A DNA stretch of 64,000 nucleotides from Stenotrophomonas sp. Marseille-Q4652 (GTDB taxonomy: Bacteria; Pseudomonadota; Gammaproteobacteria; Xanthomonadales; Xanthomonadaceae): the NCBI RefSeq assembly GCF_916618915.1, contig NZ_CAKAKE010000001.1, positions 806,001 to 870,000 on the forward strand, given 5' to 3'. The notes below the pieces were generated by a model. It was not told the DNA's origin and ran no database searches. It saw only the letters and a list, made by a program, of their open reading frames with translations. Numbering within the stretch: the first letter of the stretch is position 1; each line of letters starts with the position of its first letter. Shown in pieces: positions 31,371 through 43,347 of the stretch. The position numbers were made by a program, and so were the translations under genes.

Positions 31371-32311
31371 TTGAAGCAATGCGCCAGCGTGCCCGCATCA
31401 ACGCCCTCATCCGGCAGTTCTTTGCCGACCGCGGCGTACTCGAGGTGGAGACCCCGATCCTGTCGGCGGCCGGCAACACCGAGCCGAACATCGACAGCTT
31501 CCACACCGACTTCAGCGGCCACAGCGATGCCGGCGCACGCCGTCGCTGGCTGCGAACCTCGCCCGAATACCCGCTCAAGCGCCTGCTCGCCGCCGGCGTC
31601 GGTGACTGCTACGAGCTCGGCCGCGTGTTCCGCAATGGCGAGGCCGGCGGCCGCCACAATCCCGAGTTCACCATGCTCGAGTGGTACCGCGTCGGCTGGG
31701 ACCACCATCGCCTGATCGACGAGACCGTGGAGCTGGTGCGCGCGGTGCTGGCCACCGAGGGGCGCAGGGCCGGCGTGCAGGTACTGACCTATCGCGAGTT
31801 GTTCCAGCAGGCCGTGGGCGTGGACCCGTTCGCCGACAGTGACGAGGCCCTGCGCGCGCCGCTGGCCGACATCCACATCGACGGCACCGGCCTGGTCCGC
31901 GACGACTGGCTGGACCTGCTGATGACCCATCGCATCCAGCCGAGCTTCCCGGTCGACCGGATCACCGTGGTCCATGACTGGCCGGCCACGCAGGCGGCAC
32001 TGGCGCGGATCCGGCCCGGCGAGCCGCCGCTGGCCGAACGCTTCGAGCTGTACCTGGGCAGCGTGGAACTGGCCAACGGCTACCACGAGCTCAACGACGC
32101 TGCCGAACAGCGCCAGCGGTTCGAGCGCGACCACCAGATCCGTCGCCAGCGGGGCGCGGTGTTGCCGCCGATCGATGAAGCATTGCTGGCAGCGCTGCCG
32201 GCGATGCCGGACTGCGCGGGCGTGGCGGTGGGCATCGATCGGCTGCTGATGGCGCTCAACGGCACCCCCCGCATCGCCGACGTGCTGGCGTTCGATTTCG
32301 CCCAGGCCTGA
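31367..32311 (+). CDS. epmA: Elongation factor P--(R)-beta-lysine ligase
   Basis: EpmA (GenX/PoxA; 314 residues) is a class II lysyl-tRNA synthetase paralogue that attaches beta-lysine to EF-P, relieving ribosome stalling at polyproline. It has no anticodon-binding domain, as expected. Catalytic motif 2 is RVFRNGEAGGRHNPEFTML and motif 3 is AGVAVGIDRLLMAL. The GTG at 31367 is chosen over the ATG at 31379 because GGAG lies 9 bases upstream and the codon overlaps the previous stop. EpmB and EF-P genes are not in this window. Confidence 0.93.
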
Positions 32312-32429
32312 GCGAGGCGAATCCTTCAGTAGCGGGTATTCACATCGCGCTGCGCCGGTTGCGCCTACGATGGGACCGGGCATCGCCGCATCCGGCGGTG
32401 CGCCATGGTCCATCGCTGGAGGGGGCTGG

Positions 32430-33131
32430 ATGACACGCGTGCGGATCGCAGGTCTGTTGTTGCTGGGTGCCGTCACGGCACCTGCTGCCACGGCTGCACC
32501 GGCGGGGCAGGCATCCGGCTACGAGGCCCGCGTCGTCCGCTGCGAGTCCCGTGACATGCAGCGCGTGCGCTGTCCAGCCGATACCTCGCGTGGCGTGGAG
32601 CTGGTACGCCAGTTGTCGGAACAGGAGTGCATCCGCAATACCGGCTGGGGCGTCGATGCCGGCAGTATCTGGGTCAGTCACGGCTGCCGTGCCGAATTCC
32701 GCACCGGCGACGTGAACATCAAGCTGCCGACCCGGCGCGTGGTGCGTTGCGAGTCGAAGGGACGCCCGGAGAGTTGCGCTGTACAGCTGCGTGGAGCGCC
32801 GGTACGCCTGCTGCGGCAGCGGTCGGCCCTGCCGTGCCGCGAGGGCGAGAGCTGGGGTTACCGCCGCAACGAGATCTGGGTCAAACGTGGCTGCAAGGGC
32901 GAGTTCGAGGTCGGTGCCGAGGACGGGTCGGGCTTCCTCGACCTGCCGCGGGAGCTTGTGTGCGAATCCAAGGGCAAGCTGCGCCGCGTGTGCGGGGCCA
33001 GCATCTCGCACGGCGCAACGCTGGTGGAACAGCGCTCCGGCATGCCCTGCGAGGAGGGCGTGAGCTGGGGCTGGAACCGCGATGGGGTGTGGGTCGACAA
33101 GGGCTGCCGCGCGGTGTTCTCGGTGGATTGA
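32430..33131 (+). CDS. Secreted DUF3011 protein with three repeats
   Basis: A 233-residue exported protein. A signal peptide (about residues 1-22, ending TAAPA) is followed by three copies of a Cys-containing repeat of about 60 residues, each with a VRCES or VCESK start, a Cys around position 25-30, a GWG/SWGY/SWGW turn and an ending such as [22 protein letters not shown] or [11 protein letters not shown]. This is the DUF3011 pattern; its role is unknown. The ATG at 32430 has GGAGGGG 5 bases upstream. It stands alone between epmA and mtnA. Confidence 0.87.
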   Translation: MTRVRIAGLLLLGAVTAPAATAAPAGQASGYEARVVRCESRDMQRVRCPADTSRGVELVRQLSEQECIRNTGWGVDAGSIWVSHGCRAEFRTGDVNIKLPTRRVVRCESKGRPESCAVQLRGAPVRLLRQRSALPCREGESWGYRRNEIWVKRGCKGEFEVGAEDGSGFLDLPRELVCESKGKLRRVCGASISHGATLVEQRSGMPCEEGVSWGWNRDGVWVDKGCRAVFSVD

Positions 33132-33165
33132 ATCGCGACTGGGGTGCCGCGCTTACAATGCGCGC

Positions 33166-34230
33166 ATGAACGACATCAATGCCATCGATTACGCCCGCTA
33201 CGACCACATCCGCCCGATCCTGTGGACCGGCGACGCCCTTGCACTGCTGGACCAGCGCAAGCTGCCGTTCGTGGTCGAGCACGTGCACTGTGCTTACAGC
33301 GATGCGGTGGCCGAGGCCATCCACGCCCTGACCGTGCGCGGCGCGCCGGCCATCGGCATCGCCGCGGCCTGGGGCGTGGTGCTGGCCGGTCGCAGCATCG
33401 AAGCCGGCGATGGCGCCGAGGCGCTGCAGAAGCTGGAGCCGGCGCTGCAGCGGCTCAATGCCGCGCGTCCGACCGCGGTCAACCTGGCCTGGGCACTGGC
33501 GCGCATGCGTCGCGTGCTGGCCGCCGCCGGGGGGGACTGGGCGCGGGTGATCGAACGCGAGGCCGCGGCCATCGCCAGCGAGGACCTGGCCGCCAACCGG
33601 CACATGGGCGCGCTGGGCGCAGCCCTCATCGCCCCCGGCAGCGGCGTGCTGACCCACTGCAACACCGGTTCGCTGGCCACCGCCGGCTTCGGCACCGCGC
33701 TGGGCGTGATCCGCGCCGGCATGGCCCAGGGCAGCATCGATCGCGTGTACGCCGGCGAGACCCGGCCGTGGCTGCAGGGTGCGCGCCTGACCGTGTGGGA
33801 ACTGCAGCAGGACGGCATCAACGCCACCCTGATCGCCGACTCGGCCGCCGCGCACCTGATGAGGACCGGTGCGGTGCAGTGGGTGATCGTCGGTGCCGAC
33901 CGCATCTGCGCCAATGGCGATACCGCCAACAAGATCGGCACCTACCAGCTGGCCATCGCCGCCCGCCATCACGGGGTCAAGGTGATGGTGGTGGCCCCGT
34001 CCTCGACGGTGGACATGGACACCGCCGACGGTTCGCAGATCGAGATCGAGCAGCGTGATCCGGGCGAGCTGTTCGGCGTCGGCGGTACCCGCACCGTGGC
34101 CGAGGGCATCGCTGCCTGGAACCCGGTGTTCGACGTGACCCCGGGCGAGCTGATCGATGCGATCGTCACCGAGAAGGGTGTGGTCGAGCACCCGGATACC
34201 GCCTCGATGCGGGCGATGTTCGGCGGCTGA
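33166..34230 (+). CDS. mtnA: S-methyl-5-thioribose-1-phosphate isomerase
   Basis: MtnA (354 residues) isomerises methylthioribose-1-phosphate to the ribulose form in methionine salvage. It shows [14 protein letters not shown], the catalytic Cys in [11 protein letters not shown], the catalytic Asp in [19 protein letters not shown], and the C-terminal [23 protein letters not shown] at 33154-33159 ends 6 bases before the ATG, so the mRNA may be leaderless. The frame is open upstream to 33082, but that part overlaps the preceding gene. No other salvage genes are in the window. Confidence 0.95.
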   Translation: MNDINAIDYARYDHIRPILWTGDALALLDQRKLPFVVEHVHCAYSDAVAEAIHALTVRGAPAIGIAAAWGVVLAGRSIEAGDGAEALQKLEPALQRLNAARPTAVNLAWALARMRRVLAAAGGDWARVIEREAAAIASEDLAANRHMGALGAALIAPGSGVLTHCNTGSLATAGFGTALGVIRAGMAQGSIDRVYAGETRPWLQGARLTVWELQQDGINATLIADSAAAHLMRTGAVQWVIVGADRICANGDTANKIGTYQLAIAARHHGVKVMVVAPSSTVDMDTADGSQIEIEQRDPGELFGVGGTRTVAEGIAAWNPVFDVTPGELIDAIVTEKGVVEHPDTASMRAMFGG

Positions 34231-34598
34231 TCCGGCCGCTGCTGCGCGGCCACCGCGTGGCCGGCGGTCCATTGCGATGACGCCTGCCCGGCCACGCGCC
34301 TGGCAGGCGAGGGCGGGTCTCCGGGGGTTCCCCGGCCTGATCCACATGGCTGGATTGGCAGGGCCCGGCGATCCATGCGCAGGGCCTTCGGCGGATGCAT
34401 CCGGGGGCGCGCCGGAACTGTTGGCCAGGCTGGCCGCAAGTACTTGTTTCAAGCCGGCAAATCCGGGCGTGAACAGGCCGTTCGTGATAGAATCCAGCGG
34501 TTCAACCATCGTCCGGAAACACGGGTCCCAACGGCCGGCGAGACCGCCTGCCGGATGACCTCCTCCGGGCCGGACCGCACCCAGAATACGGAACCCGA
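34231..34598 (+). other. Intergenic region between mtnA and gyrA
   Basis: A 368-base gap. Short open frames occur here on both strands but have no recognisable protein sequence and look like chance GC-rich frames. The only signal I support is the extended -10 element near 34485-34493, which is listed separately. No terminator with a U-tract is seen after mtnA. Confidence 0.55.
34485..34493 (+). promoter_or_regulatory. Extended -10 promoter element upstream of gyrA
   Basis: TGATAGAAT matches the extended -10 form TGnTATAAT with one mismatch and lies about 105 bases before the gyrA ATG. The -35 region is weak, as extended -10 promoters allow. Confidence 0.5.
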
Positions 34599-37307
<2,709 letters not shown>

Positions 37308-37330
37308 ACGGTCGGGGGAAGCGGTTCAAG

Positions 37331-37362
37331 ACAACGCCGGCGCAAGCCGGCGTTGTCGTTTC
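37331..37362 (+). terminator. Probable terminator after gyrA
   Basis: A perfect 11-bp stem ACAACGCCGGC / GCCGGCGTTGT with a GCAA tetraloop starts 23 bases after the gyrA stop. The following tract is only CGTTTCC, so the terminator is weaker than others in this window. Confidence 0.72.
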
Positions 37363-37502
37363 CGGTTCCGACGGGCGTGCACCGGAATAGGGATCCAGCC
37401 CATTTCCCGCGGGTCGCGAAGCTGGCCGGAACGTGCCAATTGCACCGGAAAGCCCGGAGATGACACCAATTTGGTAGGATTTCCCAGTTTCCAGTCAGGG
37501 TA

Positions 37503-38417
37503 TTGCCGGTGTCTCTTCTGCGTTGGTTGCGTGTGTTCGTGGTCCTGCTGCTGATCGTGGTCAACACGCTGGTCCACTGCCTGCCGTTGCTCGCCGCGGC
37601 GGTGGTGAAGGCGGCACTGCCGTTCAAGCCGGTGCGCCGGGCGTGCAACCGCGTACTGACCCTGCTGGCGGAGAGCTGGATCTCGGTCAACACCGCGATG
37701 ATCCATGCCTTCACCGATACCCGCTTCGTGATCGAGGGAACGGCCGCGCCGCGGATCGACGGGCATTACCTGGTGCTGGCCAACCACCAGAGCTGGGTCG
37801 ACATCCTGGTGCTGCAGAAGGTGTTCAACCGCCGCGCGCCGCTGCTGCGATTCTTCCTCAAGCGCCAGCTGTTCTGGGTGCCGGTGCTGGGGCTGGCCTG
37901 GTGGGCGCTGGATTTCCCGTTCATGGGCCGCTACACCCGCAAGCAGATCGCGAAGAACCCGGAGCTGGGCCGTCGCGACATGGAGGTCACCCGCCGCGCC
38001 TGCGAGAAGTTCCGCGACATCCCGGTGTCGGTGATGAACTTCGTCGAGGGCACCCGCTTCACCCGTGCCAAGCACGATTCCCAGGGATCACCGTTCAGGC
38101 ACCTGCTCAAACCCAAGTCCGGTGGCGTGGCCTTCGTGCTTGATGCGATGGGCGAGGGCCTGCAGTCGCTGCTGGACGTGACCATCGCGTATCCGGCCGG
38201 TATCCCGACCATGATCGACCTGATGGCCGACCGTCTCCCGGAAGTGCGCGTGCTGGTCAAGGAACGCCCGATCCCGGCCGAGCTGGTGCAGGGCAACTAC
38301 CAGGACGACCGCGAGTTCCGCGCCCGTTTCCAGCAGTGGATGAATGGCCTGTGGGAAGAGAAGGACGCCGACCTGGAGCAGATGCTGCAGGCCTCTCCGG
38401 TGCGCGCGGCGGGCTGA
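37503..38417 (+). CDS. YihG-like phospholipid acyltransferase (PlsC family)
   Basis: A membrane acyltransferase of the lysophosphatidate acyltransferase superfamily (about 303 residues). It has an N-terminal hydrophobic segment (about residues 8-40), the catalytic HX4D motif in NHQSWVD and the substrate motif in NFVEGTRFT. The whole length and the sequence after FVEGTR resemble YihG/YihG-like acyltransferases, which set the acyl chain at position 2 of phospholipids. The start is uncertain: TTG at 37503 or GTG at 37509, with CAGGG upstream. The preceding 195 bases hold the gyrA terminator. Confidence 0.86.
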   Translation: MPVSLLRWLRVFVVLLLIVVNTLVHCLPLLAAAVVKAALPFKPVRRACNRVLTLLAESWISVNTAMIHAFTDTRFVIEGTAAPRIDGHYLVLANHQSWVDILVLQKVFNRRAPLLRFFLKRQLFWVPVLGLAWWALDFPFMGRYTRKQIAKNPELGRRDMEVTRRACEKFRDIPVSVMNFVEGTRFTRAKHDSQGSPFRHLLKPKSGGVAFVLDAMGEGLQSLLDVTIAYPAGIPTMIDLMADRLPEVRVLVKERPIPAELVQGNYQDDREFRARFQQWMNGLWEEKDADLEQMLQASPVRAAG

Positions 38418-38433
38418 TCGGCCCGCGCGTTGG

Positions 38434-38798
38434 TCAGGGCGTTCCGGCCGGTCCGGCCGCTGCCCTGAGCTCGTCCAGCAACACACCCGTTTCCGCTGCA
38501 TAGGCTTGGCAACTGCCGGGCAGGCGATTTCCTGCCGCGCCGGTGCGGCGAAGTCGCGCTCGTAGCTTTCCACATCCAGCTGCAGCTGCAGCACCTGCCG
38601 CTGGCGGGCGCTGGCAAGCAGGTTCGCGGCGTCGGATTCGATTCCAGCATCAGGGCAGTGCGCCACGACCTCTTCGGCCAGCGCCAGGATCAGCAGCGCC
38701 TCGTGCGCCGGGGTCGCCTTGAGCGTGGTGGTCGCTGGAGTGGCCGCCACGCCCAGCGGTGCGGCGGCCATCATGGCGGCGCAGGCAAGGCGCTTCAT
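38434..38798 (-). pseudogene. Small secreted protein gene with an apparent frameshift
   Basis: Starts MKRLACAAMMAAAPLGVAA, a signal peptide, then a helical Leu/Ala/Glu-rich domain of unknown function. Up to about residue 94 (QEIACP) the frame looks like protein. After that it runs on through Arg/Pro-rich sequence antisense to the acyltransferase, reaching 38088. If one base is added in the C-run (GGG on the plus strand, 38518-38520), the protein instead continues GSCQAYAAETGVLLDELRAAAG and stops at 38434, just past the end of the convergent gene. So the frame is broken, or the base run is miscalled. The ATG overlaps the restored stop of the GGDEF-EAL gene (ATGA). Confidence 0.55.
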
Positions 38799-41468
38799 GG
38801 TGCCGGTGGCCGCTCGGCCGGCGCCCTGAACAGCGGACCTTGGCCCTCGTCACAGCAGCCCGGATCGAGCATGCGCAGTTGCGCCCCGGTTTCGATGCCG
38901 CCACGCAGGTGGCGATCCCCAGGCGGCGGCACAGCACCGCCATGGCCTGGATCACGGTCGCGGCCTGTTCGTCATCGGCCAGGTCGCGCATGTAGCACGG
39001 GTCGATCCTGACCTTGTCGAAGGAGAAGCGGCGCAGGTTGCGCAGCGAGGAATGGCCGGCACCAAAGCCGTCCATCACGATCCGCACGCCGGCCTGGCGC
39101 AGCTGGCGCAGGTCCGGGGCCACCGCGTCGAGCTGCGGCACCAGTGCTTCCTCGGGGATTTCCAGTTGCAGCCGGGTTCCATCCAGCCCGGCTGCCTGCA
39201 GCGCTGCAGTCACCTGCGCGGCAAAGCCCGCGCCCAGCTGGGCACCGGCCACGTCCACCGCCACCGGCAGCGGGGAGGACCAGCCCGCCGCCTCGCGGCA
39301 GGCCTGTTCGAGCATCCAGCGGAACAGCGGGGCGACCAGGCCGATCTCGGCCGCCAGCGGCATGAACATGGAGGGCAGCAGCAGCCCACGCTGCGGATGC
39401 TGCCAGCGCAGCAGCGCCTCGCAGGCCACCGGGGCGCGCGTACGCAGGTCCACCAGCGGCTGGTAATGCAGGCGGAACTCGCCATGCTCCAGCGCCTGGC
39501 GCAGGTCCATCTCCAGCGTGCGGCGCTGCTGCATGCGCAGGTCCATCGCCGGCTCCAAGAAGCGAAAGCAGCCGCGGCCATCGCTCTTGGCCTGGTACAG
39601 GGCCATGTCGGCGTTCTGCAGGACGCGGTCGCGGTCGCCGGCGCCGTCCTCGATCAGGTGGATGCCCAGGCTGGTGCCGATCACAACGTGGTGGCCCTGC
39701 ACCCGGTAGGGCGCCCGGACGGTGTCCACCAGTCGCGCGGCCAGCGCGGCCACGTCATCGGCCGCCTCGTTGCCCTCGACCAGCAGGGCGAACTCGTCGC
39801 CGCCGAGGCGGGCGAGGGTGTCGGTCTGGCGGACCTGGTCGCCCAGGCGGGTGGCAACCTGGCGCAGCAGATCATCGCCGACCGGATGGCCAAGGCTGTC
39901 GTTGACCTCCTTGAAGCGGTCCAGGTCCAGGTACAGCACCGCCGAACGGGTACCGCGCCGGGCCTGTGTGATGGCCCGCTCCACGCGCTGGTTGAACACG
40001 GCGCGGTTGCACAGGCCGGTCAGCGGGTCGTGCCCGGCAAGGTAGGCAATCTCGTCCTGGGCCTGGCGGCGGGCATGCACGTCCTCGATCACGCCGGCCC
40101 ACTCGGGCTGGCCGCCGTCCTCGACCAGTGCGCCGCGGGCGCGGACCCAGCGCCACTGGCCACTGGCGTCCTGCAGGCGGAACTCGACATCCAGCGGCTG
40201 CGCCTGGCGCAGGCCTGTCTTCCAGGCATGGTTGATGGCCGGCAGGTCTTCCGGGTGCACGCGCCGGGTCCAGCCGTGGCCGAGCGCGGCGGCCTCTTCC
40301 AGCCCGGTCAGTTCCCCCCAGCCGGTCACCAGGCGCATCGCGCCGCGCACGTCGGATTCCCAGAACACCAGTGCACCGGCCTCGGCCACCGCGCGGTAGC
40401 GGCGCTGGCCCTGTTCAAGCTGCGCGGCCATCGCACGGGCGTCGCGGGCACGCTGGCGCAGCGCGTCCTCGGCTGCGGTCAGGTTGAGCTGCAGTTGCTG
40501 GAATTCGGTGACCTTGGAGCCGATGGCCATGTCCACGCTGTCCACGCCGTCGGCAACCAGCTGGCTGCGCCGGGCCAAGGCGCGGACCGTACGCAGGATG
40601 CGCCGGGCCAGCCGTTGCGCAGCAATGACGGCCAGCACGAAGGCGATCAGGCCGCCGACCACGATGCCGCGCAACGGCGAGCGCCAGCCGGCCTCGAACC
40701 CCTCGCGCGGCTCGCCGACCACCAGTGCCCAGCCCGGTGCGGTCTGCAGCTTCTGGAAGGACAGGATCACCTCCTGTCCTTCCTGGGTGAGGGCACGGAA
40801 GTGGCCGTGGTCCCGGCCCACTGCCTGCAGTGCGTCCCAGTCCGGCACCTGCTTGCCCAGCCAACGTTCCGGATCGCGCGAGCGCGCGGCAATGCGGCCG
40901 TGGCTGTCCAACAGCGCGAACAGGGCGGTACCCGGATCGCTGGTCTGGCGATGGGCCAGGTTGATCATTTTCGTTGGAGTGCTGCAGCCGGGCAATGCGG
41001 TGGCGGCCATCCAGCGCATCGGCGGCGATCGCCACCCACGGCATCGGCTGGCCATCGATCAGGAACACATCGGACACTGCCGGCGCACCGCCAGCGAGCA
41101 GGCGTGCGTGTTGCTGCGCGGGCAGGTGGGTGTCGGGCGGATCGTTGGTCAGGTCAAGGATCAGGGGTTTGCTGGACTGCGCCGCGGCGCCGTCGTGCAC
41201 ATCGCTCGGCAGCCGGCCCTGGTCCCAGAGCAACTGCATCTGCACCACCTGGCCCTCGATGCCTGGTCCACGGCGCCTCGGCCAGCGTGGTGGCGGTGGC
41301 CTGCAGGCGCAGCAACGAGGCCGCACGGCTCTGCTCGCCGGCCTTCCAGGTGGCGAGCACGCCCAGCACCAGCATCGGCAACAGCGCCGCTGCCACCAGC
41401 ACCAGCAGATGGATGTGCAGCCCGACCGTCTTGCGCGGCGGCGTGGGGCTGGATGGCGGACCGTGCAT
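38795..41468 (-). pseudogene. PAS-GGDEF-EAL membrane protein gene with multiple frame breaks
   Basis: A sensor for cyclic di-GMP turnover, broken into four frames. Frame 1 starts at ATG 41468 with AGGGGAAGC before it and a membrane helix (LLVLVAAALLPMLVLGVL). Near 41255-41285 it must shift to reach frame 2, which has GQVVQMQLLWDQGRLP and VFLIDGQPMPWVAIAADAL (periplasmic Cache-like). At the T-run 40968-40971 it shifts to frame 3: second helix (GIVVGGLIAFVLAVIAA), PAS, GGDEF with an intact LGGDEFALLV, and EAL with EALLRW. Near 38897-38912, in the AEGIET motif region, a last shift restores IETGAQLRMLDPG and ends at 38795. In frame 3 the EAL motifs are already altered (MDGFGAG in place of DDFGTG; VRID in place of KID). 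Decay or sequencing error are both possible. Confidence 0.78.
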
Positions 41469-41536
41469 GCTTCCCCTGGCGAGCGATGGGCCGGATGGAT
41501 CGTCATCGGCAGCGGTTGGCGCTGCCTTAGGGTCAA

Positions 41537-42202
41537 TCAGCCCCGGGGTGGGTGTCCGGCCAGGGTGCGTGCACCGGTGACGATCATGCGGATCATCCAG
41601 CTCATCTGCTCGATCAGTTCCGGATCCTTCTCCGGCGGCAGATCCAGCGCGGTACCGCCCATGGCAAATATCAGCCGGGTGATGGCCTTGGCGGCCAGTG
41701 CCGGCTCGACCAGCACCGCGCCGTGGTCGGCTGCGGCCAGGCGGATCAGGTCCAGCTGCAGTTCGTCCTCGAAGTAATTCAATTGCCGGTCCACGGCGCG
41801 CTTGTAGGCGTCCGAGCCGGCGGTGCCCTCGCGCAGCAGCACATGCATCAGCTTGTCCTCGGCGCGCAGCTGCTCCATGAAGGTCTCCACCGACAGCCGG
41901 ATCACGCCGCGGTCGGAACTGGCGGCGCGCTGGCGGGCCTGGCCGATGATCGTGCGCAGGGCGGTACCGGCCAGTTCGATCAGGGCCACGGTCAGCTCGT
42001 CCATGTCGCGGAACTGCCGGTAGAACGAGTTCGGCGCGATCCCGGCCTCGCGGGCGACCTCGCGCAGGCTCAGGGTCGACACGCTGCGGTGCGGGCCGAT
42101 CAGCGCCAGCGCCGCCTTGAGCAGGTCATCTCGCGAGATCGAGTGCTTGCGCGCCGGCTGGGCGTCATCTGCGGCGGGAAGGGGCGGGGATAGGGTGGTC
42201 AT
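41537..42202 (-). CDS. desT: TetR-family regulator of unsaturated fatty acid genes (DesT/FabR-like)
   Basis: A 221-residue TetR repressor. The N-terminal helix-turn-helix (about residues 22-70) has ISRDDLLKAALALI and LREVAREAGIAPNSFYRQF, with the SFYRQFxDMDEL pattern of the FabR/DesT group that senses acyl-CoA saturation. It is divergent from a ferredoxin reductase and a desaturase gene, the same order as Pseudomonas desT/desC/desB, which supports the assignment. The ATG at 42202 is the only start before the domain. The adjacent palindrome is its likely site. Confidence 0.84.
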   Translation of the reverse strand: MTTLSPPLPAADDAQPARKHSISRDDLLKAALALIGPHRSVSTLSLREVAREAGIAPNSFYRQFRDMDELTVALIELAGTALRTIIGQARQRAASSDRGVIRLSVETFMEQLRAEDKLMHVLLREGTAGSDAYKRAVDRQLNYFEDELQLDLIRLAAADHGAVLVEPALAAKAITRLIFAMGGTALDLPPEKDPELIEQMSWMIRMIVTGARTLAGHPPRG

Positions 42203-42245
42203 TGCATCGGTCGATCGGGTCCCTGAATCATACCGTGTCACTGAA

Positions 42246-42259
42246 TATACAACTGTATA
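42246..42259. promoter_or_regulatory. Palindrome in the desT-desC divergent promoter (candidate DesT operator)
   Basis: TATACA-AC-TGTATA is a perfect inverted repeat with a 2-base spacer. It overlaps the expected -35 position for a desC promoter with -10 TATAGT at 42280-42285, and lies just upstream of TATGAT (42232-42227 on the minus strand), a possible -10 for desT. Binding here could repress both genes. That DesT binds it is inferred from position only. Confidence 0.55.
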
Positions 42260-42292
42260 CACGGGTGTGTGGATGAACGTATAGTGCCGGCC

Positions 42293-43345
42293 ATGAAGCA
42301 CCGCTACCACAACCCGGCTCCGCCGCAGATTCCGTGGGTGACCGAGGCCTTCTTTGATTTCTGGTCCACGAGGTTCCATCCGCTGTGGACCCTGCGTCGA
42401 CCGCTGGCCCGTCTGGTCAGCCGTCGCGCCGAAGGCAGTGCCGCGGTGACCGTGGTCCTGCAGCCCAACCGGCATTTCCCGGGGCTGCTGCCGGGCCAGC
42501 ACGTGAACATCGCCGTGGAAGTCGATGGTCGTCGCACCACACGCTCCTACAGCCCGACGCTGCTGCCTGACGGTCGCCTGGAAATCACCGCCAAGCTGGT
42601 GCGTGGTGGCAAGGTCAGCGCCTGGCTGGCCGGCGGCATGCCGATCGGCGCGACCCTGGACATCAGCCCGGCGTTTGGCGACATGACCCTTGCCACCGGT
42701 GCCAGCCAGCCGCTGCTGTTGCTGGCCGCCGGTAGCGGCATCACTCCGATGCGCGCCCTGTTGCGCCAGCTCGATGCGGCCGGCATGCCGGCGCCGGTGG
42801 ACCTGGTCTACTGGATCCGCGAGCGCGGCGAGCAGTGCTTTGCCGCCGAACTGGCCGCCATCGCCGCACGCCATTCCAACTTCCACCTGCATCTGGCGGT
42901 GACCGGTGAGGGCACCCCGCGGGTTGGCGGCTATGACCTGTCCGCGATCGGCGACCTGGCCCCGCGCCGGGTACTGGCCTGTGGCCCGGCGGGCTTCGTC
43001 CAGGCCGCACGCGAGCGCCTGCACGACAAGGTCGTCGCGTTCGAGGCCGAGGCGTTCAGCCTGCCGGAACTGGCCGACGTGGAAACCGGCGAAGTGGAGC
43101 TGGAACTGTCCCGCAGCGGCCGTCGCCTGCGCGTGCCGCGCGGCACCCCGCTGCTGACTGCCCTGGAGGCCCAGGGCATCAACCCGCCGTCCGGCTGCCG
43201 CATGGGCGTGTGCAACACCTGCGTCTGCGAGAAGGGCCAGGGTGTCGTCCGCAATACGCTCAACGGCGACTACACCAGCGAGCCGTCCACCCGCATCAAG
43301 CTGTGCGTCAACAGCGCCAGCACCGACCTGATCCTGGAGCTGTGA
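42293..43345 (+). CDS. desC: Ferredoxin-NADP reductase-type electron donor of the desaturase (DesC-like)
   Basis: A 350-residue flavin reductase fused to a [2Fe-2S] ferredoxin domain. The FAD domain has TTRSYSPT, the NAD domain has LLLAAGSGITPMRALL and VLACGPAGFVQAA, and the C-terminal ferredoxin has CRMGVCNTCVCEKGQG with a last Cys in IKLCVNSA. It passes electrons from NAD(P)H to the desaturase encoded next. The ATG at 42293 follows TATAGT by 7 bases, so the transcript may be leaderless. A GTG at 42269 is possible but lies inside the promoter. It ends 2 bases before desB. Confidence 0.86.
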   Translation: MKHRYHNPAPPQIPWVTEAFFDFWSTRFHPLWTLRRPLARLVSRRAEGSAAVTVVLQPNRHFPGLLPGQHVNIAVEVDGRRTTRSYSPTLLPDGRLEITAKLVRGGKVSAWLAGGMPIGATLDISPAFGDMTLATGASQPLLLLAAGSGITPMRALLRQLDAAGMPAPVDLVYWIRERGEQCFAAELAAIAARHSNFHLHLAVTGEGTPRVGGYDLSAIGDLAPRRVLACGPAGFVQAARERLHDKVVAFEAEAFSLPELADVETGEVELELSRSGRRLRVPRGTPLLTALEAQGINPPSGCRMGVCNTCVCEKGQGVVRNTLNGDYTSEPSTRIKLCVNSASTDLILEL

Positions 43346-43347
43346 GC

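Noticed and set aside
34231-34598. Short open frames between mtnA and gyrA as genes
   Set aside because: No ribosome binding site, no recognisable composition or domain, and frames on both strands are equally open.
42246-42259. TATACAACTGTATA as a second HutC site
   Set aside because: It is a palindrome with a different centre from TTGTATATACAA and lies beside a TetR gene, 7.6 kb from hut; the DesT reading is simpler.
42269-42292. GTG at 42269 as the desC start
   Set aside because: It would start upstream of the TATAGT -10 element and inside the operator region.
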